Shown piece by piece: positions 6,108 to 16,500 of a stretch of 64,000 bases of DNA. The DNA is from a virus. Numbering within the stretch: the first letter of the stretch is position 1; every line of letters starts with the position of its first letter. The notes beneath the pieces were generated by a model that searched no databases, was not told where the DNA came from, and saw only the letters and a list, made by a program, of their open reading frames with translations. The DNA lies in IMG/VR virus record IMGVR_UViG_3300032268_000694, positions 1-64,000 of that record; one strand, 5' to 3'. The position numbers and the translations under genes are program-made.

Positions 6108-7354
6108 TGGCAAATGATTTAAATGTAGGATCTGTAGTTTCTTCTGATGTTTTAAAAACAATATCTACATCAACAGCAATTAAAACTTTTGGTGATCAAT
6201 TAAAGAATAAAGCTAAAGAAAAGGTTGTAGCTGTACTTAGAGATAAAGCTGGAGAATTAGCATCTAATCTTGAACAAGTAATTAAAGAAGAATACCAAGC
6301 AGGAATTGATCATAATGATGAGTTAAAAAGATTAGAAACATTATATCAGCAAGGACAAATTCCTACTAAAGAAGAATATGATAAAGTTGTTTTAGCAGAA
6401 AATGAAGCTTATAAAAAACAACAAGAATCTTTTGATCTTCAAAAGAAAAAAATTAGAAAGGATATAACTGATATTAATTTAGATCCTTATAAAAAAATAA
6501 AAGAAGATAGAAAAAAAAGAAAAGAACAAAGACAAAAAAAACAAGCAGAAAATAAAGCTAGAGATGCTAAAGCAAAAAGAGAATTACAAAAAAAGGTAAT
6601 AAAAAACGCAGCTAAAACTTTAGCTCCAATTATTGCTCTACAGATTGCAAATCAACTTTCTAATATTATATCTCAAAGAGCAAGATTAGAAGAATTAGTA
6701 AACCAAGTAAATGCTTATATTGATACAGCAAATACACCTGAAACTACTAGCATTGCTACTAATTTAAGAAATAATACTATTACATTAATTAATAACAGTA
6801 TTGGTAAATTACAAAGTCTTCAAACTACACTAAACCAGATAAATACATATTTAGCTATATTTAATGCTATTGTAACTGTGTTATCTGCTATCCCTATTCC
6901 TACTTCAGTACCTCCCGGTATTGGTATTCCTGTTAATGTAATTACTAGAATTATTAAAGCTATTGAAAAAGCAAATAAATTAATATCTGCATTAAATGTA
7001 GTATTAGCTATTGCTTCTGTATCATTAGAGAGTGAAGTAGGTAAATTAAACGAACTTATTTTAAAACTAAAAAATATTAATTTAGATGGATTAAATAGTC
7101 AACAATTAACTGATCTTACATCATCTATATATAACAATGTTGATAATTTTCCTCCCTATAAAGGATTTAAATTTAAAATTAAAGAAGAACAAAATCAGGC
7201 ATTTGTTGTTAAAGGTAATAAACGCCGCTACGCAGTTGCAACTAATCGTGACGGTGTAGAAGTATTAAAAAGCGAATTTTCATTTACACTAGACCCTAAC
7301 GATCTAGTAGACCAACTGAAGGTAGTTATTGATCAACGAAATTTACAAGGATAA
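6107..7354 (+). CDS. Baseplate/tail structural protein with coiled coil
   Basis: A 415-residue protein. Residues about 60-165 are a highly charged Lys/Glu helix (KKIKEDRKKRKEQRQKKQAE). A hydrophobic region (about 240-305, with AIPIPTSVPPGIGIP) follows, then a C-terminal domain (GFKFKIKEEQNQAFVVKGN, then RRYAVATNRDGVEVLKSEFS) of a type found in tail proteins of marine T4-like phages. The hydrophobic centre could insert into a membrane or the tail lumen. It may be a hub or short tape-measure-like protein; the exact role is open. The start overlaps the preceding stop (TAATG). Confidence 0.6.
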   Translation: MANDLNVGSVVSSDVLKTISTSTAIKTFGDQLKNKAKEKVVAVLRDKAGELASNLEQVIKEEYQAGIDHNDELKRLETLYQQGQIPTKEEYDKVVLAENEAYKKQQESFDLQKKKIRKDITDINLDPYKKIKEDRKKRKEQRQKKQAENKARDAKAKRELQKKVIKNAAKTLAPIIALQIANQLSNIISQRARLEELVNQVNAYIDTANTPETTSIATNLRNNTITLINNSIGKLQSLQTTLNQINTYLAIFNAIVTVLSAIPIPTSVPPGIGIPVNVITRIIKAIEKANKLISALNVVLAIASVSLESEVGKLNELILKLKNINLDGLNSQQLTDLTSSIYNNVDNFPPYKGFKFKIKEEQNQAFVVKGNKRRYAVATNRDGVEVLKSEFSFTLDPNDLVDQLKVVIDQRNLQG

Positions 7355-7355
7355 A

Positions 7356-7363
7356 ATATTTAT
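7356..7363 (+). promoter_or_regulatory. Late-type box ATATTTAT, 4 nt from start
   Basis: The box ends 4 nt before the ATG at 7368. This leaves almost no room for a leader, so the transcript could be leaderless. Confidence 0.5.
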
Positions 7364-7367
7364 AATT

Positions 7368-7733
7368 ATGAACATCAAAGTATTTAAAAAATTAATTAAA
7401 GAAGCTGTAATTGATGCTATTCATGAAGAGTTACCATACATTCTTGAAGAGCACGTGGCTAAACAAGAGAAAAAAGCATTGCGTGAAGGTAAAACAATGA
7501 GCTTTACCAGTGCAGATGTAATGACAGGTGCTGGTAATCCAGACGTTAAAGCATCATTACGTAGTAAAATGGGTGAAGCCTTTGGTTTTCAACAACCCCA
7601 AACACAATTAAAAGTAATTGATGCTGTTGATGAAGCTACTGGTGAGAAAGTAAATCCATTTGCTGCATTTATAGCTGATGCTGCTGCTAATATGACATCA
7701 ATGGATAGATCAGGATTAAGACAATTAGATTGA
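7368..7733 (+). CDS. Tag-bearing small virion-type protein (121 aa)
   Basis: The start is at the ATG at 7368, right after a late box, not at the upstream in-frame start at 7329. The N-terminus (MNIKVFKKLIKEAVIDAIHE) is a short amphipathic helix with L-I-K-E-A, similar to the putative prohead-targeting tags further right. A longer helix follows, then a polar C-terminus. It lies between tail and baseplate wedge genes. It may be an internal or assembly protein. No family is recognised. Confidence 0.6.
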   Translation: MNIKVFKKLIKEAVIDAIHEELPYILEEHVAKQEKKALREGKTMSFTSADVMTGAGNPDVKASLRSKMGEAFGFQQPQTQLKVIDAVDEATGEKVNPFAAFIADAAANMTSMDRSGLRQLD

Positions 7734-7734
7734 T

Positions 7735-8148
7735 ATGCCACTACCTCAAACAATACGTGTAAATCCGTTAGATTTACGTAGAAATATTGCTATTGGGGTG
7801 TCGCTACCTTTTAAAGGACCTTTTACAAGTACTTTTACTACTAGAGATCAAATTAAATCTAATTTAATCAATCTTTTACTTACTAATAAAGGTGAAAGAA
7901 TAATGAATCCTACTTTTGGATGTGATATAAAAAAACAATTATTTCAAAATATTACTACTGACTTACAACAAAATATTATAAATATTATTGTAGATGCTGT
8001 TAGTATATTCATACCTGAAATACAAATTGGATTAATAGAAGTAATTCCAAATATTGATTATAATCAAATAAGTATAACAGTATACTATAAAATTAGAATA
8101 TCTAATACACCAGGTCAAGTAACAATCCAATTTGAAACAATTCAATAA
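7735..8148 (+). CDS. Baseplate wedge protein, gp25-like
   Basis: A 137-residue protein, close to T4 gp25 (132 residues). It shows the family signature: I-G-V-S-L-P-F near residue 22, then TTRDQIKSNLINLLLTNKGE and the N-P-x-F-G-C motif (residues about 57-63). The gp25-like fold joins gp6 and the tail sheath in the baseplate inner ring. It lies 2 nt before gp6, as in many contractile tail clusters. The lysozyme annotation sometimes attached to this family is not supported as an enzymatic activity. Confidence 0.9.
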   Translation: MPLPQTIRVNPLDLRRNIAIGVSLPFKGPFTSTFTTRDQIKSNLINLLLTNKGERIMNPTFGCDIKKQLFQNITTDLQQNIINIIVDAVSIFIPEIQIGLIEVIPNIDYNQISITVYYKIRISNTPGQVTIQFETIQ

Positions 8149-8150
8149 AA

Positions 8151-9974
8151 ATGACAAACGAAGATAAAAATATATCATACTTAAATAAAGATTTTGGCTC
8201 TTTTAAAGCAGAATTACAACAATATGCCAAAACCTATTTTCCTAACACATATAATGACTTTACAGAAGCTACACCAGGTAATTTGTTCATTGAAATGGCA
8301 TCTTACGTTGGTGATGTTATGTCATTTTATTTAGACACTCAAGTACAAGAAAATTTCTTATTATACGCTAAAGAAAAAGAAAATTTATATGCACAAGCAT
8401 ATGTAATGGGTTATCGCCCTAAAGCATCTTATGCTTCAAATACTACTGTTGACATATATCAATTAGTTCCTTCTATTACTAATGGTGGTATTACAACACC
8501 TAATTATACTACTTATGGAGTTATAGTTCCAACAAATACATCACTTACCTCAACAACAAACGGAACTAAATTTTTAACAACACAACAAGTAGATTTTACA
8601 GATACAGGTAGTACTGAAATTAGTTTTGTTAACTCTGAATATTATTTATTTAAAAAATCAGTTCCTGCTATATCAGCAGAAATAAAAGAAACTACAATTA
8701 ATGTTGGACAAAATCAAAAATTTGCTACTGCAGTTATTACTGATACTAATATATTACAAATATTAAATGTTACTGGAAGTGATAACAATCAATATTATGA
8801 AGTTCCTTATTTAGCCCAAACATCTATCTTTAAACCATTAGCTAATCCATCTTATAATACAGATCAAGTACCTTATTTATTACAATTACAAAGCACTCCT
8901 AGACGTTTTGTCTCTAGAATTTTATCAGATAATACTTTAGAATTAGAATTTGGAGCTGGATTATCTTCAAATAAAACCGATACTCAAATAATTCCAACTC
9001 CATCTAATATTCAAGCTGGTATTGTACCTGGTATTTCATTATTAACAAACAATTATAATGAAGCTGGTACTTTTTTTACCCAAGAATACGGTTTAGTACC
9101 TAATGGTGACTTAACAGTAAAATATTTAGTTGGTGGTAGTATTACATCAAATGTACCTGCTAATGATTTAACTACTATAGATACAACAGGTGTAACATTC
9201 CCAGGGGGTGGTGGAGCTTTAAATGCTACTGTATTGCAGAGTATAGTATCATCAAACCCAAATCCATCTTCGGGTGGAAGAAATGGTGATACTGTTGATG
9301 AAATTAGACAAAATGCTTTATATTCTTTTTCAACTCAATTAAGAGCTGTAACTAAAGATGATTATATAGTAAGAGCAATGTCAATGCCTGCTGATTATGG
9401 TACTGTAGCCAAAGCTTATATTTCACAGGATTTAAATAGTAATCCACAAGAAACAGTAGCTCATACTAATCCATTAAATCCATTAGCTTTAGATTTATAT
9501 ATTTTATCTTATAATAGTAATAAACAATTAACTACAGGATCTTTAACTTTAAAAGAAAACTTAGTAACATATCTTAATCAGTATAGAATGGTTACAGATG
9601 CTATTAATATTAAAGATGCTTATTATATTAATATCGGACTTAATTTTGATATTATTGTATTAAGTGGATATTCTAATAAAGATGTAATAACTAATTGTAT
9701 AACAGTATTAAAAGATCATTTTAATATAGATAAATGGCAGATAAACCAACCAATTACCTTATCAGATATACAATCAAAACTTTTACAAGTTAAAGGTGTA
9801 CAATCTGTTGTGAAATTAGAAATTATAAATAAACAAGGAGGAAATTATTCTCAATATGGATATGATATTGCTGGTGCTACCAAAAACGGAAATGTTTATC
9901 CTTCATTAGATCCAGCTGTATTTGAAATTAGATTCCCTGACGTTGATATACAAGGTAGAGTAGTAGTAAGTTAA
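8151..9974 (+). CDS. Baseplate wedge protein, gp6/J-like
   Basis: A 607-residue protein, against about 660 in T4. The N-terminus (YLNKDFGSFKAELQQYAKTY, then TPGNLFIEMASYVGDVMSFY) is the typical gp6 opening. The central region contains RNGDTVDEIRQNALYSFSTQ and a TKDDYIVRA segment, as in baseplate J/gp6 proteins. The C-terminus ends in a beta-rich domain. Gp6 dimers form the inner ring of the baseplate around the hub and contact gp25, which is encoded immediately upstream. Confidence 0.9.
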   Translation: MTNEDKNISYLNKDFGSFKAELQQYAKTYFPNTYNDFTEATPGNLFIEMASYVGDVMSFYLDTQVQENFLLYAKEKENLYAQAYVMGYRPKASYASNTTVDIYQLVPSITNGGITTPNYTTYGVIVPTNTSLTSTTNGTKFLTTQQVDFTDTGSTEISFVNSEYYLFKKSVPAISAEIKETTINVGQNQKFATAVITDTNILQILNVTGSDNNQYYEVPYLAQTSIFKPLANPSYNTDQVPYLLQLQSTPRRFVSRILSDNTLELEFGAGLSSNKTDTQIIPTPSNIQAGIVPGISLLTNNYNEAGTFFTQEYGLVPNGDLTVKYLVGGSITSNVPANDLTTIDTTGVTFPGGGGALNATVLQSIVSSNPNPSSGGRNGDTVDEIRQNALYSFSTQLRAVTKDDYIVRAMSMPADYGTVAKAYISQDLNSNPQETVAHTNPLNPLALDLYILSYNSNKQLTTGSLTLKENLVTYLNQYRMVTDAINIKDAYYINIGLNFDIIVLSGYSNKDVITNCITVLKDHFNIDKWQINQPITLSDIQSKLLQVKGVQSVVKLEIINKQGGNYSQYGYDIAGATKNGNVYPSLDPAVFEIRFPDVDIQGRVVVS

Positions 9975-9993
9975 AAATTAAAAATAATAAAGC

Positions 9994-10593
9994 ATGAATT
10001 TAGACAAATTAAAAGGACACATCCCAGACAAAGTAATTATCCAAATCCCAGGAGTAATGGAAAAATTCCAAATAAATACTCCACTACGTTTAGCACACTT
10101 TTTAGCCCAATGTGGTCATGAATCCGGTGGTTTTCGTTTAACTAAAGAAAACTTAAACTATAGTGCTAAGGGTTTAACAGGTACATTTAAAAAATATTTT
10201 CCAACTGAAGCATCAGCTACTGCTTACGCTAGACAACCTGAAAAAATTGCCAATAAAGTGTATGGTAATAGAATGGGTAATGGTCCTGAAGCATCAGGAG
10301 AAGGTGCTAAATTCTGCGGTCGTGGTTATATTCAATTAACCGGTAAAGATAACTACACAGCATTTGGTAAATCTATTAATGAAGATTTAACTAAAGACCC
10401 AACATCCGTAGCAGATAAATACGCTTTACTATCAGCTGCATGGTTCTTTAGTAAAAATGGCTTACATAAATTAGCAGATGGTGGTGCAACTGACGCCGTT
10501 GTTACACAAATTACTAAACGTGTTAATGGTGGTACTATTGGTTTAGCTGATAGAATCAAACATTTTAAAGAATATCACGCATTATTAGCATAA
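9994..10593 (+). CDS. GH19 endolysin (chitinase-like lysozyme)
   Basis: A 199-residue single-domain glycoside hydrolase family 19 protein. Visible signatures are AHFLAQCGHESGGF with the likely catalytic Glu at residue 43, the NLNYSAKGL segment, N-K-V-Y-G-N-R-M-G-N, and G-R-G-Y-I-Q-L-T-G-K-D-N-Y. GH19 endolysins cleave the glycan strands of peptidoglycan. There is no signal peptide or binding domain. It lies inside the baseplate cluster, so it may act as a tail-associated lysozyme or in host lysis; the sequence does not decide. No holin was recognised beside it. Confidence 0.9.
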   Translation: MNLDKLKGHIPDKVIIQIPGVMEKFQINTPLRLAHFLAQCGHESGGFRLTKENLNYSAKGLTGTFKKYFPTEASATAYARQPEKIANKVYGNRMGNGPEASGEGAKFCGRGYIQLTGKDNYTAFGKSINEDLTKDPTSVADKYALLSAAWFFSKNGLHKLADGGATDAVVTQITKRVNGGTIGLADRIKHFKEYHALLA

Positions 10594-10610
10594 CAAAATT
10601 ATATACTGCC

Positions 10611-10618
10611 ATATTTAT
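10611..10618 (+). promoter_or_regulatory. Late-type box ATATTTAT
   Basis: The box ends 18 nt before the ATG at 10637, in a 43-nt gap. Confidence 0.5.
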
Positions 10619-10636
10619 ATGTAGTAATTACTAATT

Positions 10637-11734
10637 ATGGCGGTATATAAAATTTTTCCTGAAAAAAGTGCTACTATATATTCATTTTACCCAACACTAA
10701 ACACGGGTATTGATGAAATATTAGAAATTAGTACTTTTCAATCCATTGATGGGGGTAGTGAAGTATCACGTGCCCTAATTAAATTTCCATCTGATCAAAT
10801 AAACGATGTAATTCTTAATAAAGTATCTGGTAGTACATATGATACTTATCTTAAAGGATATTTAGCTAACGCTTCAGAAATTCCTTTAAATTACACTTTA
10901 TTTTCTTTCCCATTAGCTGCTGATTGGAATCAAGGTACAGGAAGATTAGGTAATGTCCCTACAACAACAGATGGTGTTAGTTGGAAATACACAGATCAAT
11001 CAGGAAGCACAGCATGGACTGCTGGTAGTTTTCCTGGTGGTGTAACAGGATCTTATACTGGGTCAAATGTGGGTGGTGGTACTTGGTTAACTAATGTTAA
11101 CTATGCTTCATCTCAATCATTTACTAATATTTCAACAAAAGACATTGAGATAAAAGTAACTAATACTGTTGCAGCTTGGTATGGTAATACAATATCTAAC
11201 AATGGTTTTATTTTAAAACATTCATCATCTTTAGAATTTACGACTGCTTCTAAATTTGAAACTAAATACTTCTCAGCAAATACTCATACTATTTATCCTC
11301 CATATTTGGAAGTTAGATGGAATGATTTTTCATATAGCACAGGTTCATTAACAGTAGTTACATCTAGTTATTTTACACCAGTTATAAATAATAACAAAGA
11401 AGAATACCAACAAGACTCAATTCAACGCTTCAGAGTTGCTGTTAGAGGTTTATATGCTCCAACTGCATTTAGAACCCTATTAAGTTATGGTAACACATAT
11501 GCTTTACCTACTTCTTCATATTGGTCAATAAAAGATTTGGATACTGAAGAAATGGTCGTAGATTACGATACGTCATATACTAAAATTAGTTGTGATAGTG
11601 TTAGTAATTATTTTGATGTATACATGAATGGCCTAGAACCAGAACGTTACTATAAATTACTTATTAAAACTATTCTTCCAACTAAGGAGGTAATAGTAAA
11701 CGATAAAGATTACATTTTTAAAGTTGTAAGATAA
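10637..11734 (+). CDS. Tail/baseplate protein with DNRLRE-like domain
   Basis: A 365-residue beta-rich protein. The N-terminus (KSATIYSFYPTLNTGIDEIL) and the following E-V-S-R-A-L-I-K-F-P resemble DNRLRE-type beta-sandwich modules, which often bind polysaccharide. A Gly/Ser/Thr-rich centre and a C-terminal beta domain (near residues 255-365) follow. In this context it is probably a virion protein of the baseplate periphery, possibly contacting host glycans. The domain match is by eye and moderately sure. Confidence 0.6.
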   Translation: MAVYKIFPEKSATIYSFYPTLNTGIDEILEISTFQSIDGGSEVSRALIKFPSDQINDVILNKVSGSTYDTYLKGYLANASEIPLNYTLFSFPLAADWNQGTGRLGNVPTTTDGVSWKYTDQSGSTAWTAGSFPGGVTGSYTGSNVGGGTWLTNVNYASSQSFTNISTKDIEIKVTNTVAAWYGNTISNNGFILKHSSSLEFTTASKFETKYFSANTHTIYPPYLEVRWNDFSYSTGSLTVVTSSYFTPVINNNKEEYQQDSIQRFRVAVRGLYAPTAFRTLLSYGNTYALPTSSYWSIKDLDTEEMVVDYDTSYTKISCDSVSNYFDVYMNGLEPERYYKLLIKTILPTKEVIVNDKDYIFKVVR

Positions 11735-12066
11735 TGTCTCAAATCCCAGTACAGAAAACTGTATTTAATAAAGATAGTTTTGGTAGATTAATTAACACTC
11801 AATTTAGCCAATTACTAAATCAAACTGTAGAAGAAACTAATACTTTTACAGTAGATGATTTCTTTCAATTATATGAAGATTTATTTTATCAAATTCCTAA
11901 AGAAGGAGATACTAATTCTCATAGATATATTTTACAACGTGAAGCTGATTATTTAGGTGTTAGCATCAGTCAAGATGATATTCAAGCATTATTAAATGAA
12001 ATTACATCATTAAGACAACAGGTACTTGAATCACAACAAACAATAAACGAATTGACTAAGAAATAA
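11734..12066 (+). CDS. Small virion-type protein with coiled-coil end (110 aa)
   Basis: A globular N-terminal part (VQKTVFNKDSFGRLINTQFS) with an acidic TVDDFFQLYEDLFYQIP helix leads to a C-terminal coiled coil (LLNEITSLRQQVLESQQTIN). It overlaps both neighbours by 1 nt (TAATG junctions), so it is translationally coupled to the large baseplate protein that follows. It may be a partner or chaperone of that protein. No family name is secure. Confidence 0.6.
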   Translation: MSQIPVQKTVFNKDSFGRLINTQFSQLLNQTVEETNTFTVDDFFQLYEDLFYQIPKEGDTNSHRYILQREADYLGVSISQDDIQALLNEITSLRQQVLESQQTINELTKK

Positions 12067-15000
12067 TGGCAGATAATATTAAAATAATAGGCAATATATT
12101 AAATGAACAGCAGGTACCTCGTTATGATACTGCTGATACTAATTTACTTACTACTCAAACAATCCAAAAAGATTTTGGTTTAGTTAATGATTATATTGAA
12201 TATTTTGTTTATGATGGTGGTGAGAATTTATTAAATACAAACTATACTTATAGGGATTTTAAATCACCAAATACATCATACGTTAATCCAAAAACCAAAG
12301 GATTACCCATTATTGAAATTGATCCTGTTAAGGATTTACAAAATTTAGGATACACATCAGGTGAATTTAAAGTTCAATATAATCTATTTACTAATAAAAT
12401 TTCAAATCCTGATGCTGAGTTATTCTTAAAAGAAATATCAGCAGATAGAACTGAATTAAGGGTAGGATCTACTATTTTAACTAATGTACAAATTGAAAGT
12501 GGATCCTTAGAACTTATAAACGAGTATACTAATTCTTCTTACTTTGTAGATTATCTTTTAAATTTTAGTAATAATATTCAAGCAGTAGTTGTAAACGTTG
12601 CTTTAAATAAGGTAGAAAGTGGTTATGAAATATTATTTAAATTATACCAACCACTACCAGACGACATTCAAGAAAAAAGTACATTGTGGGTAGTACAGGA
12701 AAAATCAAATCCTTACTCTTTTGATATTAATTTAGATACATTAATAATACAAGCTCCTGGTCCTAAACTAAGGGGTCCTAATTTTAATATTGATATTCCA
12801 AATCAAAATAACATTGCTACATCATACCAAACATATACTAATTTAATTGATAGCGTTCAAAACGTATCTACATCTTCATATCAACAACTATTAAGTTTAA
12901 TTACATCACAAAATATTGATATAAATGTAGACTACACTGGTTTTACAAATTTTGTATTTTTTAGTTCTGCTAAACAGAGGGTTATTAATTTTTATGGTAA
13001 AATAAAAAAAATAGAAGATTATAAAACAAATATAGCTAAATATGCTGTATCTTCTTCTATATTCCCCAGCATGATTGCTGAATCAAATTTAGCAACAGCT
13101 AGTATTAATACCATTATAGCTCAGTTTGATGGATATGAACAATACTTATATTTTGAATCAAGTTCATATACATGGCCAAAAACAACTACTACTATTCCTT
13201 ACGTTTTAGCATCAACATCATCTGCTCAAACATGGTATAATGCTCTTACAGGTAGCGGTGAAAGTTATGATGATGATAATCAAAATAATTTAATATTTAC
13301 TTTACCTTCATTTATTAAAGATGATGATGATAATGACCCTTATATCACATTTCTTAATATGGTTGGTCATTATTTTGATAATATTTGGATTTTCTTACAA
13401 GCAGTAACTGATATTAATCTAGCAAATAACAACCTAGAAAAAGGCGTTTCTAAAGATTTAGTATATTACGTATTACAATCATTAGGAGTTAAATTATATA
13501 ATCAATACGGTAATTCAGACAATACTAATTTTTTAATTGGTACTAGTGGTAGTTCTAATTGGGACAATAATTTCACCTCTACTGGTTCCTATTTAAACGC
13601 TTTACCACGTAAAGATTTACTTGCTGAATCTTATAAACGTATTTATCATAACTTACCTTTGTTACTAAAAACAAAAGGTACAGCTTATGGTTTACAAACA
13701 TTAGTATCTACTTTTGGTATTACTGGTAGTGTATTACAAGTAAAAGAATATGGTGGTGATATCAAATCAGGATTATTAGATGAATTTAATAATGATAAAA
13801 TTAGAATTATATCTAGTAGTATAGTAAGTGGAAGTGTGTTATCTCCATTTATCAGTTTACAACAACAACCTACATCATCTACTCAATTTAGAACAAATGA
13901 TTTACACTATGTAGATATATCGTTTTCACCACAAGATAAGATTGATATATTTACTTCTGCTTCTATTGCTGCTTCAGCAAGCGCTACTTGGAGTTTAGAT
14001 AATTTTATTGGTGATCCTAGATATCAATATACTAATTCTTATCCTACACTTGTTACTGAAAAAAATACTTATTTATCTCCATTATCTGCTTCTATAGTAC
14101 CATATACTGGTTCTTCAGCTAGTGGATCTATTGGTGCAACTGATTATAATAGTTTTATTCGCTTAATTCAGTTTTTTGATAATTCATTATTTAAAATGTT
14201 GAAAGATTATGTTCCTGCAAGAGCTAATTTATCAACAGGTATTACTATTAGTTCTCCAATTTTAGAAAGAAATAAATGGGTTTTTGCAAATCCATCTTCT
14301 ACCTCTAAAATAGAAGTTGAAGAAGGAACTATTAATGGACCTTCTATTCAAACAGAATATACTGATCTCTATCAGGGTATTAATTATAATAACAAAGTAG
14401 CTTATTATGATGGTAATTTAACAGGAAGTGGAATTAATGTTCATAATTACTTTGCTAGTGGAAATATTAATCCTTATCTACAACCAACATCAAGCTTAAG
14501 TTCAGGTGATTTATATATATTTAATCATTCTGATTATAATGTGATGTTAAACAATGTTTCTAAAAGTTTAACGTCAAATAACAGACAAAATATTGAATAT
14601 ATTTTTGGAACAACACAAAGTATTTTATCACCAGTTGAATTACAGGATTCATATGAGTCTTTAAAAACACATCAATTATCAAGATATGATGGTATTAAAA
14701 TATCTAGTTTAGAATATAATAATTATAATGATGGAGATATATCATTTGGTAAAACAGCAACAATAGATAAAAACGTAAGTAAAATAGGTTTATTTTCTGA
14801 GGTAACAGAAAATATATATTTACCAAGACGTAATAATGCTATATTAAAATATTTAGTAGATATTGATGGTAATTTAACTGAACTTAATCTTCGTAATACA
14901 CATTGGGAAGAAGTTCAAAATACCTTTATAGCTGGAGATACAGGAAGTATTTCTCAATTTAATAGCCAATTATACTCTAATCAAAAACCTACTGATGGTG

Positions 15001-16439
15001 AAAAAATAATATTTGATAGTGGGTATACTTATTCTCCACTATTGTATTTTCCTTCTTGTAGTGTGCTTGGTTCTAATAGTATTTCGTTTCAAAACCAAAA
15101 AAACATATCCGCTTACTTAGCAACTGCTCAAAATTTAAGTTCATCTTATTTTGTAAGTGGAAGTACACCATTGGGATACCCAGTAACAATGAGTGCTGGT
15201 ATTGGAGGGACAAATGCTATTGTTAATATATTTAATTATCCAATAGATACACCATCTACCTATTTCAAACCAGGAGCATTAAATAGCCCACCAGCATATA
15301 CATCCTCAGAAACAGGACAATATAAAGTAAATGCTTCTATGGATATGAGTATTACTATGGCTTCTGGTAGTCATGCTACCTGGAGTTTAGAAATGTATAA
15401 AAATGGAGTATTTGAAGCTAGTTCATCACAACAAGCATTTTTTGGAAATATAACAGCTGACTGTAACTATTATACAGTTGTAAATACCTCAGACAACTTT
15501 TATGTTATTACATATACAGCTTGTAATGATGGAACAATATCGTATATAAATTTAGGTCCTTTTGATACAGTATCAGTTCCTTGTTCTAGAACTTATCCTG
15601 TTACAAGATATAGTGGTGGTGATAATGATGGAGGTATTGCAGGTCCTGAAGTAAACACAACTACTAACCCAGTTTGTGGTACATATACTATTCCGGGCAG
15701 TACTACTCAAAATCTAAACTTTAATATTGATAGAGGAACTAATAATTTTAATTATGTTTCTCTTACAAATACCCAGAAATTAACATTCCAATTAAGACTA
15801 TTAGGTATAAGTGATTTTAATAATTATACTGCTTCTCTTAATACTGGTAATTTATCTATTGGGTCATTAGCACTAAGCACAGGATATTCAGTTGTCAACT
15901 GCCCCTTTGTAGATACATCTTCAGCTGCAACATCATCAATTACATTTTCTTCTGAGGTATCTAGTTTTTACAATAGAGGATATGTATTTTCACCTAACCC
16001 AACATCTGGTTCTCAGAGCGGGTTATATGGTCTTTATAAAGATGTAGACTATACCTTTGACCCTAAAGAAAATGATGTAGTTATTTTATATTTATCTGAC
16101 AACAGTATATTAGAATATACTATTAATAGAGTTAGTGTAAACCCATCTACAAATAAATTAACATTACATCTTAATAATGATTTGTCTCAAACAGCAATAA
16201 CTAATTTAAATAATGGTACTTATAAAAGATTTTTATTATTATCAAGACAAAAAGACGAAACTAACGTTATATTAAACTTTATTAAACGTGAAGGTAAATC
16301 ATCAAATGGATTCTTAATACCTAAAAATATCAGTCAAACCGTATTGAATAATATTGATGTGATAACTAAAGAAGTAAAGCAAAAAATACTTGGAGACCAA
16401 CCAATAATTAACGATATTCAAGGTGGAACTTTCCCTTAA
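12066..16439 (+). CDS. Giant baseplate/tail structural protein (1457 aa)
   Basis: The largest gene in the window. The N-terminal part (residues 1-250: NYTYRDFKSPN, PIIEIDPVKDLQNLGY) is followed by a helical region (about 420-560) containing LPSFIKDDDDNDPYITFLNM and LPRKDLLAESYKRIYHNLPL, then KTKGTAYGLQTLVSTFGITG. The C-terminal half is Ser/Thr/Asn-rich and beta-like, as in receptor-facing proteins. Position and size suggest a peripheral wedge protein comparable in role to T4 gp7 or gp10, though I see no direct match to either. Cys residues cluster only in its last third. Confidence 0.65.
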   Translation: MADNIKIIGNILNEQQVPRYDTADTNLLTTQTIQKDFGLVNDYIEYFVYDGGENLLNTNYTYRDFKSPNTSYVNPKTKGLPIIEIDPVKDLQNLGYTSGEFKVQYNLFTNKISNPDAELFLKEISADRTELRVGSTILTNVQIESGSLELINEYTNSSYFVDYLLNFSNNIQAVVVNVALNKVESGYEILFKLYQPLPDDIQEKSTLWVVQEKSNPYSFDINLDTLIIQAPGPKLRGPNFNIDIPNQNNIATSYQTYTNLIDSVQNVSTSSYQQLLSLITSQNIDINVDYTGFTNFVFFSSAKQRVINFYGKIKKIEDYKTNIAKYAVSSSIFPSMIAESNLATASINTIIAQFDGYEQYLYFESSSYTWPKTTTTIPYVLASTSSAQTWYNALTGSGESYDDDNQNNLIFTLPSFIKDDDDNDPYITFLNMVGHYFDNIWIFLQAVTDINLANNNLEKGVSKDLVYYVLQSLGVKLYNQYGNSDNTNFLIGTSGSSNWDNNFTSTGSYLNALPRKDLLAESYKRIYHNLPLLLKTKGTAYGLQTLVSTFGITGSVLQVKEYGGDIKSGLLDEFNNDKIRIISSSIVSGSVLSPFISLQQQPTSSTQFRTNDLHYVDISFSPQDKIDIFTSASIAASASATWSLDNFIGDPRYQYTNSYPTLVTEKNTYLSPLSASIVPYTGSSASGSIGATDYNSFIRLIQFFDNSLFKMLKDYVPARANLSTGITISSPILERNKWVFANPSSTSKIEVEEGTINGPSIQTEYTDLYQGINYNNKVAYYDGNLTGSGINVHNYFASGNINPYLQPTSSLSSGDLYIFNHSDYNVMLNNVSKSLTSNNRQNIEYIFGTTQSILSPVELQDSYESLKTHQLSRYDGIKISSLEYNNYNDGDISFGKTATIDKNVSKIGLFSEVTENIYLPRRNNAILKYLVDIDGNLTELNLRNTHWEEVQNTFIAGDTGSISQFNSQLYSNQKPTDGEKIIFDSGYTYSPLLYFPSCSVLGSNSISFQNQKNISAYLATAQNLSSSYFVSGSTPLGYPVTMSAGIGGTNAIVNIFNYPIDTPSTYFKPGALNSPPAYTSSETGQYKVNASMDMSITMASGSHATWSLEMYKNGVFEASSSQQAFFGNITADCNYYTVVNTSDNFYVITYTACNDGTISYINLGPFDTVSVPCSRTYPVTRYSGGDNDGGIAGPEVNTTTNPVCGTYTIPGSTTQNLNFNIDRGTNNFNYVSLTNTQKLTFQLRLLGISDFNNYTASLNTGNLSIGSLALSTGYSVVNCPFVDTSSAATSSITFSSEVSSFYNRGYVFSPNPTSGSQSGLYGLYKDVDYTFDPKENDVVILYLSDNSILEYTINRVSVNPSTNKLTLHLNNDLSQTAITNLNNGTYKRFLLLSRQKDETNVILNFIKREGKSSNGFLIPKNISQTVLNNIDVITKEVKQKILGDQPIINDIQGGTFP

Positions 16440-16469
16440 TAGTTCCTAATAATAAAATTTTAATTTAAC

Positions 16470-16477
16470 ATATTTAT
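16470..16477 (+). promoter_or_regulatory. Late-type box ATATTTAT
   Basis: The box ends 23 nt before the ATG at 16501, in a 61-nt gap. Confidence 0.5.
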
Positions 16478-16500
16478 TAGTATATACAACATAAAGAATT

